This document shows positions 51,267 through 60,869 of a DNA stretch of 64,000 bases, piece by piece; within the stretch, counting starts at the first letter, position 1, and each line of letters opens with the position of its first letter. The DNA comes from an uncultured Lachnospiraceae bacterium (GTDB taxonomy: Bacteria; Bacillota; Clostridia; Lachnospirales; Lachnospiraceae), in contig CAJTSL010000005.1 in the NCBI GenBank assembly GCA_910578845.1, positions 403 to 64,402 of the forward strand, read 5' to 3'. The notes beneath the pieces are model-generated. The model ran no database searches. It saw only the letters and a program-made list of their open reading frames with translations, and was not told the DNA's origin. A program made the position numbers and the translations under genes.

Positions 51267-52457
51267 ATGAAAGAGGCACAAGATAGGATAAAAAGAAATA
51301 ACGGAAATAATGTAACTAACAGTGACGAGGGAAATAATAGAAGCAACAGAAACAACAGGAATGAACAAAATGTTGTTATGGGACGGAAAGAAAGAATCTA
51401 CGTGTGTCATACGTTTTATCATGTCTATGTAGCATGTCTGAAAGAATTATTTCTCCCAAAAGAAAAGCAGGGACATGCGACACTTGTCCTTAGCACGATG
51501 TCGAATGATTTCGGCAATTTGCAAGTTAGGGCGAAAAAGTGCGGTCTGTTCGAGGAAGTCTTTCTTTTCGAGGAAAAGGAGGATGTCTCTTTCCCGCAGC
51601 TACAGAAATATCATAAAGACAGGGGGAATCTTTTCTTAAACATGCTTGCGCGCATGAAATATACGAAAATGCTGGGGAAGCTACAGGAGCCATATGTTCC
51701 GGTTGATTTTAAGCAGTATCATGATATATACGTTTTCTGTGATTCCGATCCGATTGGTTATTATTTGAGCTATCGGAAAATATATTATCATGCGGTAGAA
51801 GACGGTTTGAACTGTATCCAATATTACGATACGGCAAGGTATGACAATAAAGGGCATTTTGAATTGAAGGCGTGGATGGCGGCGCGTAATCTGATTTTCA
51901 TCCAGAATGGGTATGGGAAGTACTGTCTGGATATGGAAATCAATGATAAAAGCGTTGTCCCTTTCCCTTGTAAAAAATATATAGAGCAGCCTCGCGCAGA
52001 ACTTGTCACTCATTTATCGCAAGCAGATAAGGATCTTCTGATCCATCTGTTTATCGAAGATATGGATGAATTGCAGCATAAGTTAGATACGGGAGCGCAG
52101 GATAAGATATTGGTGCTTTCGGAGCCATTGTGTGATTTAGACGTGAGGAAGCGTATTTTCTCGGATATTATTGAAGAATACGGGACGGTTGACGGGAGAA
52201 AGGGACAGATACTGATTAAGCCGCATCCACGGGACATACTGGATTATCAGCAGGAATTCCCGGAGCATATTGTCTTGAGCGGTAAGTTCCCGATGGAGAT
52301 CATGAATTTCATTCCAGGGTTATGTTTCCGTAGGGTCATATCTGTCCTGACTGTGCCGAACGGCATCCAATTTGCGAAGGAAGTGTTATTCTTAGGTGAA
52401 GATTTCCTGGATCAATATGAGGCTCCGGAGCTGCATAGGCAGAATGAGGCGCTTTGA
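51267..52457 (+). CDS. GT52/polysialyltransferase-like glycosyltransferase
   Basis: A protein of about 396 aa. Its catalytic part starts near residue 40 with RIYVCHTFYHVYVACLKEL, as in GT52 sialyltransferases and bacterial polysialyltransferases, and it has YHAVEDGLNCI, ILIKPHPRDILDYQQEFP (HP motif for CMP-sugar binding) and VLTVPNGIQFA. It is therefore a good candidate for transfer of pseudaminic acid from CMP-Pse. The first 40 residues are an Asn-rich low-complexity run (NNGNNVTNSDEGNNRSNRNN). The start is uncertain: 51267 fits an AAGGA, but TTG at 51228 or ATG at 51255 are possible. Confidence 0.75.
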   Translation: MKEAQDRIKRNNGNNVTNSDEGNNRSNRNNRNEQNVVMGRKERIYVCHTFYHVYVACLKELFLPKEKQGHATLVLSTMSNDFGNLQVRAKKCGLFEEVFLFEEKEDVSFPQLQKYHKDRGNLFLNMLARMKYTKMLGKLQEPYVPVDFKQYHDIYVFCDSDPIGYYLSYRKIYYHAVEDGLNCIQYYDTARYDNKGHFELKAWMAARNLIFIQNGYGKYCLDMEINDKSVVPFPCKKYIEQPRAELVTHLSQADKDLLIHLFIEDMDELQHKLDTGAQDKILVLSEPLCDLDVRKRIFSDIIEEYGTVDGRKGQILIKPHPRDILDYQQEFPEHIVLSGKFPMEIMNFIPGLCFRRVISVLTVPNGIQFAKEVLFLGEDFLDQYEAPELHRQNEAL

Positions 52458-52482
52458 CTAATAGACGTAGCTGTGGTAAAAT
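52454..52482 (+). promoter_or_regulatory. promoter of the flippase gene
   Basis: TTGACT (52454-52459), 17 bp, TAAAAT (52477-52482). The -35 element overlaps the stop codon of the GT52-like gene. Confidence 0.7.
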
Positions 52483-52516
52483 AGGGAATCTGTGAATTTA
52501 AAGGTGAAAGTGCAAA

Positions 52517-54268
52517 ATGAAGAAGATATATAAGAAGTTAATGGTCTTATTGGACAAGAAGCAGAAGAGGAAAATGCTGTTCCTCATTATCATCATGTTA
52601 ATAGGCGCAATCCTTGAAACGCTTGGCGTATCTTCGATTATGCCGGTCATGAACGTTGTCTTAGAAGAAAATGCCGTGGAGAACCATGTATATTTACAGG
52701 TGATCTGCCAGATATTCCAAATTGACAATACGAGGGATTTGATGATCCTTGTCATGTCAGCATTGGTCGTTATCTTTGCCGTGAAAAATATCTTCTTGTT
52801 CTTTCAGCAGAAAATTCAGTTGAAATTTGTATATACCAATCAATTCGCAACATCGAGAAGGATGATGATTAATTTCATGCAGCGTCCTTATGAGTATTAT
52901 CTGAATGCAGATACGGCGGTCATCCAAAGGAGCATCACATCGGACGTCAATAATATGTACGGACTGATTCTTGCATTGTTACAGCTCGCCAGCGAATGTA
53001 TCGTATTTATCTGTCTGGCGGCGGTAAGCCTTGTGACGGATGTCTGGATGAGCATTACGGTCACGGCATTGTTAGTCATTGTCCTTTTGGTCATCAAGTG
53101 TGTTTTGAAGCCGATTATGAAACGGGCCGGGGAAGAGAACCAGGATTTCTACAGCGGGCTGTATAAATGGATAGACCAGTCTGTCATGGGGATTAAAGAG
53201 ATTAAGATTGCCTGCCGGGAGAATTATTTTATCAATGAATATTCTAAATGCGGCGCAGGCTATGTCAGTGCGGTGCAGCGTTATAATCTGTATAATGCGA
53301 CGCCGAGGCTGTTAATTGAGACTGTGGCGATTGCAGGCATGGTTCTATATATGCTGGCGCAGCTTCTTAGCGGTACCGGGGTGATTGATATTATGCCGCA
53401 GATAACGTTGCTCGCGCTTGTTGCAATGCGTCTGATCCCTTGTGCGAACAGGATTAACAACCATTTGACGTCTATCGCCTATTTCGAGCCGTTTTTCATG
53501 GGGGTCAGCGATAATTTGCAGGAAGAGATCCGGGACGAGAGCATAGATTACGAAGCGGACACGTACCGGAAGAAAATAGAAGTAGAGAAGTTAGATATCA
53601 AAGAAAAGATCGTATTAAAAGGCATCACTTATAAATATCCGAATACGGAAACTCTGATCTTTGACAAGGCGGATATGGAAATACCGATTGGAAAGAGCGT
53701 AGGCATCGTCGGGACTTCCGGCTCTGGTAAGACGACGGTGGTGGACATTCTCTTAGGGTTATTGCAGTTACAAAGCGGTGAGATCCTGGCGGACGGTGTG
53801 GAAGTGAGGGAACATTACCGGGAATGGTTAAAGAACATTGGCTATATTCCGCAGTCTATTTTCATGATAGATGCATCTATCCGTAAAAATGTCGCTTTCG
53901 GGTATGCGGAGGAAGATATTGATGATGGGAAAGTGTGGCAGGCGTTAAAAGAAGCGCAGCTAGATGAGTTTGTAAAGGGGCTCCCGGAGGGGCTTGATAC
54001 GAGCATTGGAGAGAGAGGCATCCGTATTTCCGGCGGGCAGAGACAACGTATCGGTATTGCAAGGGCGCTGTTCGAAGACCCGGAAGTATTGGTGTTAGAT
54101 GAAGCGACATCCGCATTGGATAATGATACGGAAGCGGCAATCATGGAATCCATTAACAGGCTCCATGGGCGCAAGACTTTGATTATTATTGCACATAGGC
54201 TACAGACGATAGAAAAGTGTGATATGGTGTACCGGATTGAGAACGGGAAAGCGTCAAGGGAACGTTAA
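52517..54268 (+). CDS. PglK-like ABC flippase
   Basis: A 583-aa half-transporter with six membrane segments (about 15-320) and an ATPase domain: Walker A GTSGSGKTT, YIPQSIFMIDASI (Q-loop), signature ISGGQRQRIGIARA, Walker B VLVLDEATSALD and IAHRLQT. The N-terminal part (ILETLGVSSIMPVMNVVL, RPYEYYLNAD) agrees with the PglK/MsbA group that flips lipid-linked oligosaccharides. No Wzx flippase is seen in the window, so this is a plausible exporter of the repeat unit. It is followed at 34 bp by GtrA. Confidence 0.9.
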   Translation: MKKIYKKLMVLLDKKQKRKMLFLIIIMLIGAILETLGVSSIMPVMNVVLEENAVENHVYLQVICQIFQIDNTRDLMILVMSALVVIFAVKNIFLFFQQKIQLKFVYTNQFATSRRMMINFMQRPYEYYLNADTAVIQRSITSDVNNMYGLILALLQLASECIVFICLAAVSLVTDVWMSITVTALLVIVLLVIKCVLKPIMKRAGEENQDFYSGLYKWIDQSVMGIKEIKIACRENYFINEYSKCGAGYVSAVQRYNLYNATPRLLIETVAIAGMVLYMLAQLLSGTGVIDIMPQITLLALVAMRLIPCANRINNHLTSIAYFEPFFMGVSDNLQEEIRDESIDYEADTYRKKIEVEKLDIKEKIVLKGITYKYPNTETLIFDKADMEIPIGKSVGIVGTSGSGKTTVVDILLGLLQLQSGEILADGVEVREHYREWLKNIGYIPQSIFMIDASIRKNVAFGYAEEDIDDGKVWQALKEAQLDEFVKGLPEGLDTSIGERGIRISGGQRQRIGIARALFEDPEVLVLDEATSALDNDTEAAIMESINRLHGRKTLIIIAHRLQTIEKCDMVYRIENGKASRER

Positions 54269-54302
54269 GAGCGCGTTAAGAGAGAAAGGACTGGAAACGG
54301 GA

Positions 54303-54728
54303 ATGAAGGCATTGTTTCGGTATTGCTTGGATTTGTATAAGAAACACGAAGAAGGGTTTAATTATTTGATATTTGGCTTTCTAGCGTTTGTGTTGAACTA
54401 TGTTTTATATGACGTTTTTGAATCAGTGCTGCACATGCATTATCTGCTCGCAACAGCGCTTTCGTGGGTTCTGACGGTTGTTTTCGCATACTGGACGAAT
54501 CACACGTTTGTCTTTAAGAGCAAGAATGCAGAAGCGTCTAGCCTATTGAAGGAATTCATATCTTTCATCGGAGCGAGGATCGCTACGGAAGTACTTGAGC
54601 TTTTACTGATGTATTTCATGGTAGATTTGATGGGCATCCCTTCCCGTATTGCAAAACTAATCGGCCAGACTATTGTGATCTTGACGAATTATTTCCTAAG
54701 CAAATGGTGGATTTTCAAAGAAAAGTAG
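54303..54728 (+). CDS. GtrA family membrane protein
   Basis: A 141-aa protein with four membrane segments and GtrA motifs: FNYLIFGFLAFVLNYVLYDV (about 17-36), LSWVLTVVFAYWTNHTFVFKS (about 53-73) and the ending NYFLSKWWIFKE. GtrA is thought to flip polyprenyl-phosphate-linked sugars across the membrane, and two GtrB-like enzymes are in the window (11.9 and 61.5 kb). The start at 54303 is preferred over the long ORF start at 54219 because the latter overlaps the ABC gene. A tandem repeat begins right after its stop. Confidence 0.9.
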   Translation: MKALFRYCLDLYKKHEEGFNYLIFGFLAFVLNYVLYDVFESVLHMHYLLATALSWVLTVVFAYWTNHTFVFKSKNAEASSLLKEFISFIGARIATEVLELLLMYFMVDLMGIPSRIAKLIGQTIVILTNYFLSKWWIFKEK

Positions 54729-54745
54729 TAAGAGACAGACGAAGA

Positions 54746-54900
54746 GAAACAAAAAGAGAGACAGAGAAGCAAAAAGGCAGACAGAGAAGTAAAAAGAGAG
54801 ACAGAGAAGTAAAGAGAGAGACAGAGAAACAAAAAGGCAGACAGAGAAGTAAAAAGAGAGACAGAGAAGTAATAAGAGAGACAGAGAAGTAATAAGAAAG
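54746..54900 (+). repeat. 20-bp purine-rich tandem repeat, about 7.75 copies
   Basis: Copies start at 54746, 54766, 54786, 54806, 54826, 54846, 54866 and 54886 with unit GAAGTAAAAAGAGAGACAGA and variants (GAAAC or GAAGC start, GGCAG middle). The top strand is over 85 per cent purine. A 20-bp unit does not keep the reading frame, so ORFs across it are not coding. It sits between gtrA and the acyltransferase. Confidence 0.9.
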
Positions 54901-54943
54901 ATAGGAAGCAGAGAGAGAAGATTGCTGTGGAAGGGGGGGTTAT

Positions 54944-56020
54944 ATGGCTTCCAAAGGGCAGGCAATTGCCTCTAAGCGGCAGGCAAATTTTGAATTGCTG
55001 CGGATTGTGGCGATGTTGGCAATTATAGCGCTGCATTATATGATCAAGGGCGATGTGGCCCAATATAGCGGCCGGGGCTGGTCGCCGCTTTATTTTGTGA
55101 TGCAGCTTTTGAAAGCATTATGTATTCCCCTGATCAACTGCTATGTGCTACTTAGCGGTTTTTTCTTAGCCGGCGCGTGGTGGCAGCCAAAGCGTATTGT
55201 GTCTTTGCTTGCACAAATCTTGTTTTATTCGCTTTTGATCCCCCTTGTTATGATTGGGACCGGCGCCGTGGCGTGGGGAGATTTAGGATTGTATGATTGG
55301 ATTGGCTTTTTATTGCCGATCGGGACGGAACACTACTGGTTTGCGACGGCGTATTTGTATATGTATATTTTTGCGCCGGTTTTGGCAGCAGGCGTCCAGA
55401 AACTGGAGAAGAAGACGTTGCAAAGGATTATTGCCGTTTTGCTGTTGTTTTTCGCTGTCGAAAAGAGCGTAGTCCCGGTATCTCTTGTCATGGATCAGGC
55501 AGGGTATGATTACGGCTGGTTTTTATGTCTTTTCCTGATCGCGGCATATTGGCGTCGCTTTGGCATAGAATGGCTGGACAGAAAGAAAAATGGGTTTTGC
55601 CTCTATATGCTCATGTGTTTTGGCATTTGGGCGTTTTCAGCGATCATAGGGATGATTGTGGAGCGGACGGGGAAGCTGTCATATTATGAGGAGCAGCTTT
55701 ACTCATATAATCATGTATTTGTCCTGCTTGCTTCCGTCGGTCTTTTCGCAGCATTTAAGAATATACAGATACGGGAAGGAAAGGCGGCGGAGATGATTAG
55801 GCGGTTAGCGCCGTATACATTTGGCGTTTACCTCTTGCATGAGCATATACTTGTCAGATATGAATGGATGGGTTGGCTGCAAATAGAGAAAGTACGGGAG
55901 ACTTGGATGTTTATCCCGCATATGTTTGTCTGTATTTTATTGGTATATCTGGTGGGGACAGTGACGGATTTTGTGAGAGCTTATTTATTTGAGGGTATTC
56001 ATAGAAAATGGAGAAAATAA
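54944..56020 (+). CDS. acyltransferase 3 family membrane protein
   Basis: A 358-aa protein with about ten membrane segments and the family's N-terminal motif NFELLRIVAMLAIIALHYMI, in which the His (near residue 33) is catalytic; HYWFATAYLYMYIFAP follows. These enzymes add acetyl or succinyl groups to surface sugars from acyl-CoA. GGGGGG-like purine run precedes the ATG, and the first 16 residues hold a short repeat (ASKGQAIASKRQA). It overlaps the next gene by 13 bases. Confidence 0.9.
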   Translation: MASKGQAIASKRQANFELLRIVAMLAIIALHYMIKGDVAQYSGRGWSPLYFVMQLLKALCIPLINCYVLLSGFFLAGAWWQPKRIVSLLAQILFYSLLIPLVMIGTGAVAWGDLGLYDWIGFLLPIGTEHYWFATAYLYMYIFAPVLAAGVQKLEKKTLQRIIAVLLLFFAVEKSVVPVSLVMDQAGYDYGWFLCLFLIAAYWRRFGIEWLDRKKNGFCLYMLMCFGIWAFSAIIGMIVERTGKLSYYEEQLYSYNHVFVLLASVGLFAAFKNIQIREGKAAEMIRRLAPYTFGVYLLHEHILVRYEWMGWLQIEKVRETWMFIPHMFVCILLVYLVGTVTDFVRAYLFEGIHRKWRK

Positions 56021-57810
56021 CGCGTTTATATCAAAAATATCGTAACTATATAGAGGACGGCCTCTTTCTGGTCTTCCTTGCATTTTATCCGCTTACGAAA
56101 ATCAACCAGGGTTTAGACATTACGGATACGTGCTATAGCCTTGGGAATGCACAGTATTTTCCGACGGCAAAAGGAACGTGGATGACTGCGACATATCTGG
56201 CGAATGCGGTAGGGTGGCTGCTGATGCAGCTTCCGCAAGGAGATACGCTCCGCGGGATGTATTTCTATACCGGGTTGCTTGTTTCTGGAATGGCATTGAT
56301 TTCTTATTTTGCGTTGCGAAAGAAAATCCCGGCATGGATTGTTTTCATCGGGGAACTGGCTGCGGTAAGTTTATGCTGGGCGCCTACGACAGTTCTGTAT
56401 CAGTATCTGACTTATTTCCTGATGGGAGCGGGTATGTTGCTTCTATATGGAGGGATTTGCACGGAGCGGACAAGAGGGAGAATACGGTTTTGCTGTCTCT
56501 TTGGGGCGGGCATTTGCCTGGGAGCCAATGTGGCGGTGCGGATGCCTAATGTCGTACAGGCTGCCTTCATCCTTGTACTATGGTATGCGGCCTACCGGAG
56601 AAAAGAAACGTTTACAGATACATGTAGGGAAACACTTGTATGTATAGCGGGTTATCTGACAGGGTTTGGCATACCGCTTTTATGTATTTGCCTGCAATAT
56701 GGATTTACGGCGTATCCTGATATGGTAAGGACGATGTTTGCCATGACGGATAAAGCGGTGGACTATAAACCAAGCGCTATGATCACAGGGATGTTTACAG
56801 ATTATATCACTGGTCTGTATTGGCTTGCATTTGCAGGTGCCTGCGCCGGCATTTTATATGTCCTGTATCGGGTAAAAGAAGCGGTTTTCCCGCAAAAGCA
56901 TAACTGGTTATACGGCTTGGCATGTGTTGGGATCTGTCTTGTACTGGTACGCTTCTATTGGGGCCGGGGGATGTTTAATTTTGCATATAATGAATATCGT
57001 AGCATATATCAATGGGCAGTTTTGTTCCTGCTAGTGGCGATTGCTTCTGCGGTTTGGCTTTTCTGTAATAAAAGGTGCAGGATAGAGGATAATGCTTTGG
57101 CGCTTTTGATCCTGCTTGCGATATTTTTGACGCCGCTTGGCAGCAATAATATATTGTACCCGATCATTAATAATCTGTTTTTGGTGGCGCCTTTTACATT
57201 GTGGATATGTTATAGCTGGTTTGTTAAGACAAGGGGTGTTTTGCGCCATTGGCCATGGAAGAGCATGCTTGTCATGATTGTTGGGATGCTATTGGCTCAG
57301 GGCATTGGGTTTCATGCGCAGTTTGCCTTCTCGGATGGTGTCTGGGGAGAGAAAAGGGACACTCTTCTGTCGGTCATGCCCAAAACGGCAGGGATCTATA
57401 CGAATAGGGAAAATGCAGAGCTGTTTGAAGAACTGGGCGCTTTCGCAGAGGAACGTCAGTTTGCCGGGAAGGAAGTCATTTTATACGGAAAGATACCGGG
57501 TCTTAGCTATTTGCTGGATATGCCTACGGCAATCTCGTCTGCGTGGCCGGATTTGGATTCCTATCGTTTAATGGAAATGAAACAGGACATGGAAGCGGTG
57601 GAGTTAAAGATGGACGTTAGCCGCCCGGTCGTGATTGTCGCCTCGGGAATTGCGGCCTATAAAGGAGAAGATGCGAAGGCGTATGAATGGTTTGGCGTAG
57701 ATGTGGAAGCTTATGATGCAGATGAGAAGCTGGGGATCTTATTGCAGTTTCTGGATGATTATGGCTATGAAGAGACATTCTGCAATATGCGCTATGCAGT
57801 CTATGAATAG
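56008..57810 (+). CDS. polytopic membrane protein, possible GT-C enzyme
   Basis: A 600-aa protein with about 12-13 membrane segments. The first outside loop has NQGLDITDTCYSLGNAQYF (about 33-51), with an acidic pair in the position used by GT-C enzymes, and a C-terminal soluble domain (about 445-600) follows. I recognise no named family. It overlaps the acyltransferase gene and probably acts on the same polymer. Confidence 0.75.
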   Translation: MEKITRLYQKYRNYIEDGLFLVFLAFYPLTKINQGLDITDTCYSLGNAQYFPTAKGTWMTATYLANAVGWLLMQLPQGDTLRGMYFYTGLLVSGMALISYFALRKKIPAWIVFIGELAAVSLCWAPTTVLYQYLTYFLMGAGMLLLYGGICTERTRGRIRFCCLFGAGICLGANVAVRMPNVVQAAFILVLWYAAYRRKETFTDTCRETLVCIAGYLTGFGIPLLCICLQYGFTAYPDMVRTMFAMTDKAVDYKPSAMITGMFTDYITGLYWLAFAGACAGILYVLYRVKEAVFPQKHNWLYGLACVGICLVLVRFYWGRGMFNFAYNEYRSIYQWAVLFLLVAIASAVWLFCNKRCRIEDNALALLILLAIFLTPLGSNNILYPIINNLFLVAPFTLWICYSWFVKTRGVLRHWPWKSMLVMIVGMLLAQGIGFHAQFAFSDGVWGEKRDTLLSVMPKTAGIYTNRENAELFEELGAFAEERQFAGKEVILYGKIPGLSYLLDMPTAISSAWPDLDSYRLMEMKQDMEAVELKMDVSRPVVIVASGIAAYKGEDAKAYEWFGVDVEAYDADEKLGILLQFLDDYGYEETFCNMRYAVYE

Positions 57811-57812
57811 GA

Positions 57813-57841
57813 TTGCAAAGTAATCCCATCTTTGCTAAAAT
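57813..57841 (+). promoter_or_regulatory. promoter of the amino-sugar gene block
   Basis: TTGCAA (57813-57818), 17 bp ending in TGC, then TAAAAT (57836-57841): extended -10 promoter 28 bp before the ATG at 57870. Confidence 0.75.
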
Positions 57842-57869
57842 GAGGTAGAAAAAAGATTGGAGAATGCTG

Positions 57870-58997
57870 ATGATAAATTTTAATGTTCCGCCTTTTACGG
57901 GAAAAGAACTGGAATATATGCAGGAAGCGATCCGGAATCAGAAAATCTGTGGCGATGGCCCTTTTACCCATAAATGCAGCGAATGGATTGAAAAGCAGAC
58001 AAAAACGGCTAAATGCCTATTGACGACGTCCTGTACCCACGCGACGGAGATGGCGGCGCTTTTAGCCAATATCAAGGAAGGGGATGAGGTCATCCTTCCG
58101 TCCTATACTTTTGTCTCTACGGCAGATGCGTTTGTGCTGCGTGGAGCGACGGCAGTTTTCGTTGATATCAGGCCGGATACGATGAATATGGATGAAACGC
58201 TGATTGAGGACGCGATTACGGATCGGACGAAAGTTATCGCTCCGGTGCATTACGCAGGCGTAGGCTGCGAGATGGATGCGATCATGGAGATTGCAGAAAG
58301 ACATCATCTGATGGTGGTAGAGGATGCAGCACAGTGTATCATGGCATCGTATAAAGGGCGTGCACTGGGGACATTTGGTGATTTTGGATGCTTCAGTTTC
58401 CATGAGACGAAGAATGTCAGCATGGGAGAAGGCGGGGCATTGTTGATCCGCGATGGGAAATATATTGAAGAAGCAGAGATTTTGCGGGAAAAGGGAACGG
58501 ACAGGAGCAAATATTTCAGAGGGCAGGTTGATAAATACCGTTGGCAAAACTACGGCTCTTCTTATCTGCCAAGCGATATGAATGCCGGATATCTGTACGC
58601 GCAGTTAGAGCTTGCGAGCGAAATCATGCAGGCGAGAATGGCAAGATGGGAACAGTATAGGGAGCTTCTTGCGCCGCTTGCCGAAGAAGGCAAGATTGAG
58701 CTGCCGCACATTCCCGAGCATTGTGAGCACAATGCGCATATGTTCTATATTAAGACAAAGGACTTAGAAGAGAGGAGCAGGCTGGATGCTTTTCTCAAAG
58801 AAAAAGAAATCTTGCCGGCATCCCATTATGTACCGTTACATTCTGCGCCGGCGGGATTAAAGTTCGGACGCTTCCATGGGGAGGACAAGTATACGACGAA
58901 AGAGAGCGAGAGGCTTCTGAGGTTACCGATGTTCTATAAGCTGACTGCGGACGAAGTAGAATATATAACGGAGCAGGTGAAAGCGTTTTACCGATGA
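57870..58997 (+). CDS. DegT/DnrJ sugar aminotransferase (WecE/RffA-like)
   Basis: A 375-aa PLP enzyme: FNVPPFTGKELEYM at the start, TTSCTHATEMAALLANI (about 52-68), VVEDAAQCIMASY, FSFHETKNVSMGEGGAL with the PLP Lys, and RWQNYGSSYLPSDMNAGYLYAQLE. This is the pattern of dTDP-4-dehydro-6-deoxyglucose aminotransferases such as WecE, which make a 4-amino-4,6-dideoxyhexose. The start at 57870 has GGAGA at six bases. The GNAT protein two genes on may acetylate its product. Confidence 0.92.
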   Translation: MINFNVPPFTGKELEYMQEAIRNQKICGDGPFTHKCSEWIEKQTKTAKCLLTTSCTHATEMAALLANIKEGDEVILPSYTFVSTADAFVLRGATAVFVDIRPDTMNMDETLIEDAITDRTKVIAPVHYAGVGCEMDAIMEIAERHHLMVVEDAAQCIMASYKGRALGTFGDFGCFSFHETKNVSMGEGGALLIRDGKYIEEAEILREKGTDRSKYFRGQVDKYRWQNYGSSYLPSDMNAGYLYAQLELASEIMQARMARWEQYRELLAPLAEEGKIELPHIPEHCEHNAHMFYIKTKDLEERSRLDAFLKEKEILPASHYVPLHSAPAGLKFGRFHGEDKYTTKESERLLRLPMFYKLTADEVEYITEQVKAFYR

Positions 58998-60832
58998 AAG
59001 GAATATCGTTCATGAGAAACCACCGTTTTGGGGAAAAATATGAAAATGGTATCTTAATGGTGTTGACTATTGCGGTCAACATGGCGTTTCTTAGTGCCGG
59101 ATTTGGCTATTTTTATGACTTAAACGATGATATGCTGATGAAAGATATTATGGCAGGCGTCTATTCGGGGATACCGGATGGGCACAATATGCAGACATTA
59201 TATATTTTGGGGATGTTGATTAGTTTGTGTTACAGATTATGCCGGGAATTTCCCTGGTATGGTCTGTTTCTGCTTTTATGCCAGATGGGCAGTCTCTGTC
59301 TTATAGGAGACCGGTTACTGTATTTTTGTAGGAAAAAGTGGGAAAAAGCAGGTTGTATGCTGCTTGTAACGGTATTCTTCTGGGGCGTATTATTGCCGCA
59401 TATGACGGCGCTGCATTATACTTATACGAGTGCAATGCTAGCGGCATCAGCGCTTTTTTGCTTTATCATGACGCCGGATGGCCTTGCGCCGGGATCGTTC
59501 ATCCGATGGAATATCCCTTCTATTTTGTTTGTGATCCTGGCTTACCAGATAAGGACAGAGATGTTATTGCTTGTTCTGCCGTTGATTGGTCTTGCGGGAC
59601 TGTTCCGATGGGGCGAGGAAGAGAAAATATGGCAGCAGAAAAATTTCTGCCAGTATGGCATTATCCTTGGCAGCATCGTGATTGGGATGTTGATCAGCAG
59701 GTTAATAGACTTTGCGGCATATGGGAGTGAAGATTGGCAAAAGTTCCTTACCTTTTTCGAGAAAAGGACGGAGATCTATGATTATCATATGGATGTCGTC
59801 ACGAGCGGGGAACATGCAGGATACTTGCGATCCATTGGTTTGGAGGATGCGCGGCAGGAACTGCTAGCCAATTATAATTTTGGGCTGGATGAAGAAATTG
59901 ACGAAGAAGTTTTGAGTGAAATTGCCGATTATGCAATGTCTATGCCTTCTGACAGGATAAGGGCGGCAGATATTGCCAAGGCGTTTTGGCTCTCTTGTTA
60001 TCGGACAGTACATGACGTAGACGCGCCTTATGGCAGGCTGGCGGTTTACGGATATTTGGGCGTTGCGTTCATCGGGATCTGTAATGCTTTGTCAGAAAGA
60101 GAACGCCCGAAGAGGTGGGCGTTTCTATGGGAACTTCTTGCATTGGGAGCGGTCAGGACGCTTCTGTGGATGTTCCTTTTGCTTAGGGGGAGATATCCGG
60201 TAAGGGTCACACATTCTCTTTGCCTGGCGGAAACTGTACTTTTGCTTGGCATGTTGTGCAGAGGGTTTATCCGGTTTAGGAAAACAGGGGCGTACCGGCA
60301 GGGGACGTCCGGGCAGGAGGCATATAAGCGGGAACGGATGTACCAGGTTATGCAAAACGGCGGGCTGGCATTGATTCCCATATTTGCTTTATTATGCGCA
60401 GCATATTTTCCGAAGAACGTTGAAAATGCCAGGGCGGATATGGCGGCGAAATCGTTGGCGCATCAGAGCCATCTTGAAGTAGAACGTTACTGCAAGGCGC
60501 ATCCGGGGAATTTCTATTTCCTTGATGTGTATTCAACGGTAGGATTCTCGCAGAAAGTCTTCCAGGATGTGGACAATACAGTGGCAAATTATGATATGAT
60601 GGGCGGATGGATTTGCAAGAGCCCTCTTTATCAAGAGAAATTGGCATGGTTTGGCATGACGTCAATGGAAGAGGCGCTGCTTCATGACGATACCGTATTT
60701 TTTATCATCGGACAGGGAGAGGATGCATGGTGGCTGCCTGCGTATTATGAAGAGAAAGGAATTGCCGTCGATATGCGGCAGGTAGACTCGATTGCCGGCG
60801 CATACGAGGTTTGGAAGGTTATTAGCAAATAA
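58994..60832 (+). CDS. polytopic membrane protein of unknown function
   Basis: A 612-aa protein with about 10-12 membrane segments. The first outside loop has FYDLNDDMLMKDIMAGVYSG with an acidic cluster typical of GT-C-like proteins, a large soluble region lies at about 235-330, and the C-terminus is a soluble domain ending in AGAYEVWKVISK. The start overlaps the aminotransferase stop (ATGA). I do not recognise a named family. A later ATG (MRNHRFGEK) is also possible. Confidence 0.75.
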   Translation: MKGISFMRNHRFGEKYENGILMVLTIAVNMAFLSAGFGYFYDLNDDMLMKDIMAGVYSGIPDGHNMQTLYILGMLISLCYRLCREFPWYGLFLLLCQMGSLCLIGDRLLYFCRKKWEKAGCMLLVTVFFWGVLLPHMTALHYTYTSAMLAASALFCFIMTPDGLAPGSFIRWNIPSILFVILAYQIRTEMLLLVLPLIGLAGLFRWGEEEKIWQQKNFCQYGIILGSIVIGMLISRLIDFAAYGSEDWQKFLTFFEKRTEIYDYHMDVVTSGEHAGYLRSIGLEDARQELLANYNFGLDEEIDEEVLSEIADYAMSMPSDRIRAADIAKAFWLSCYRTVHDVDAPYGRLAVYGYLGVAFIGICNALSERERPKRWAFLWELLALGAVRTLLWMFLLLRGRYPVRVTHSLCLAETVLLLGMLCRGFIRFRKTGAYRQGTSGQEAYKRERMYQVMQNGGLALIPIFALLCAAYFPKNVENARADMAAKSLAHQSHLEVERYCKAHPGNFYFLDVYSTVGFSQKVFQDVDNTVANYDMMGGWICKSPLYQEKLAWFGMTSMEEALLHDDTVFFIIGQGEDAWWLPAYYEEKGIAVDMRQVDSIAGAYEVWKVISK

Positions 60833-60869
60833 CCGACTGGAAAATATAGGAGATGGGAGTAGGCTCTAT

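Noticed and set aside
54704..54892. 62-aa basic protein (RETEKQKG repeats) after gtrA
   Set aside because: It is produced by the 20-bp tandem repeat, whose length is not a multiple of three, and starts inside gtrA.
54689..55063. Leu/Phe-rich membrane-like reading frame on the minus strand
   Set aside because: It is the reverse reading of the same purine-rich repeat and part of the acyltransferase gene; no promoter or ribosome site.
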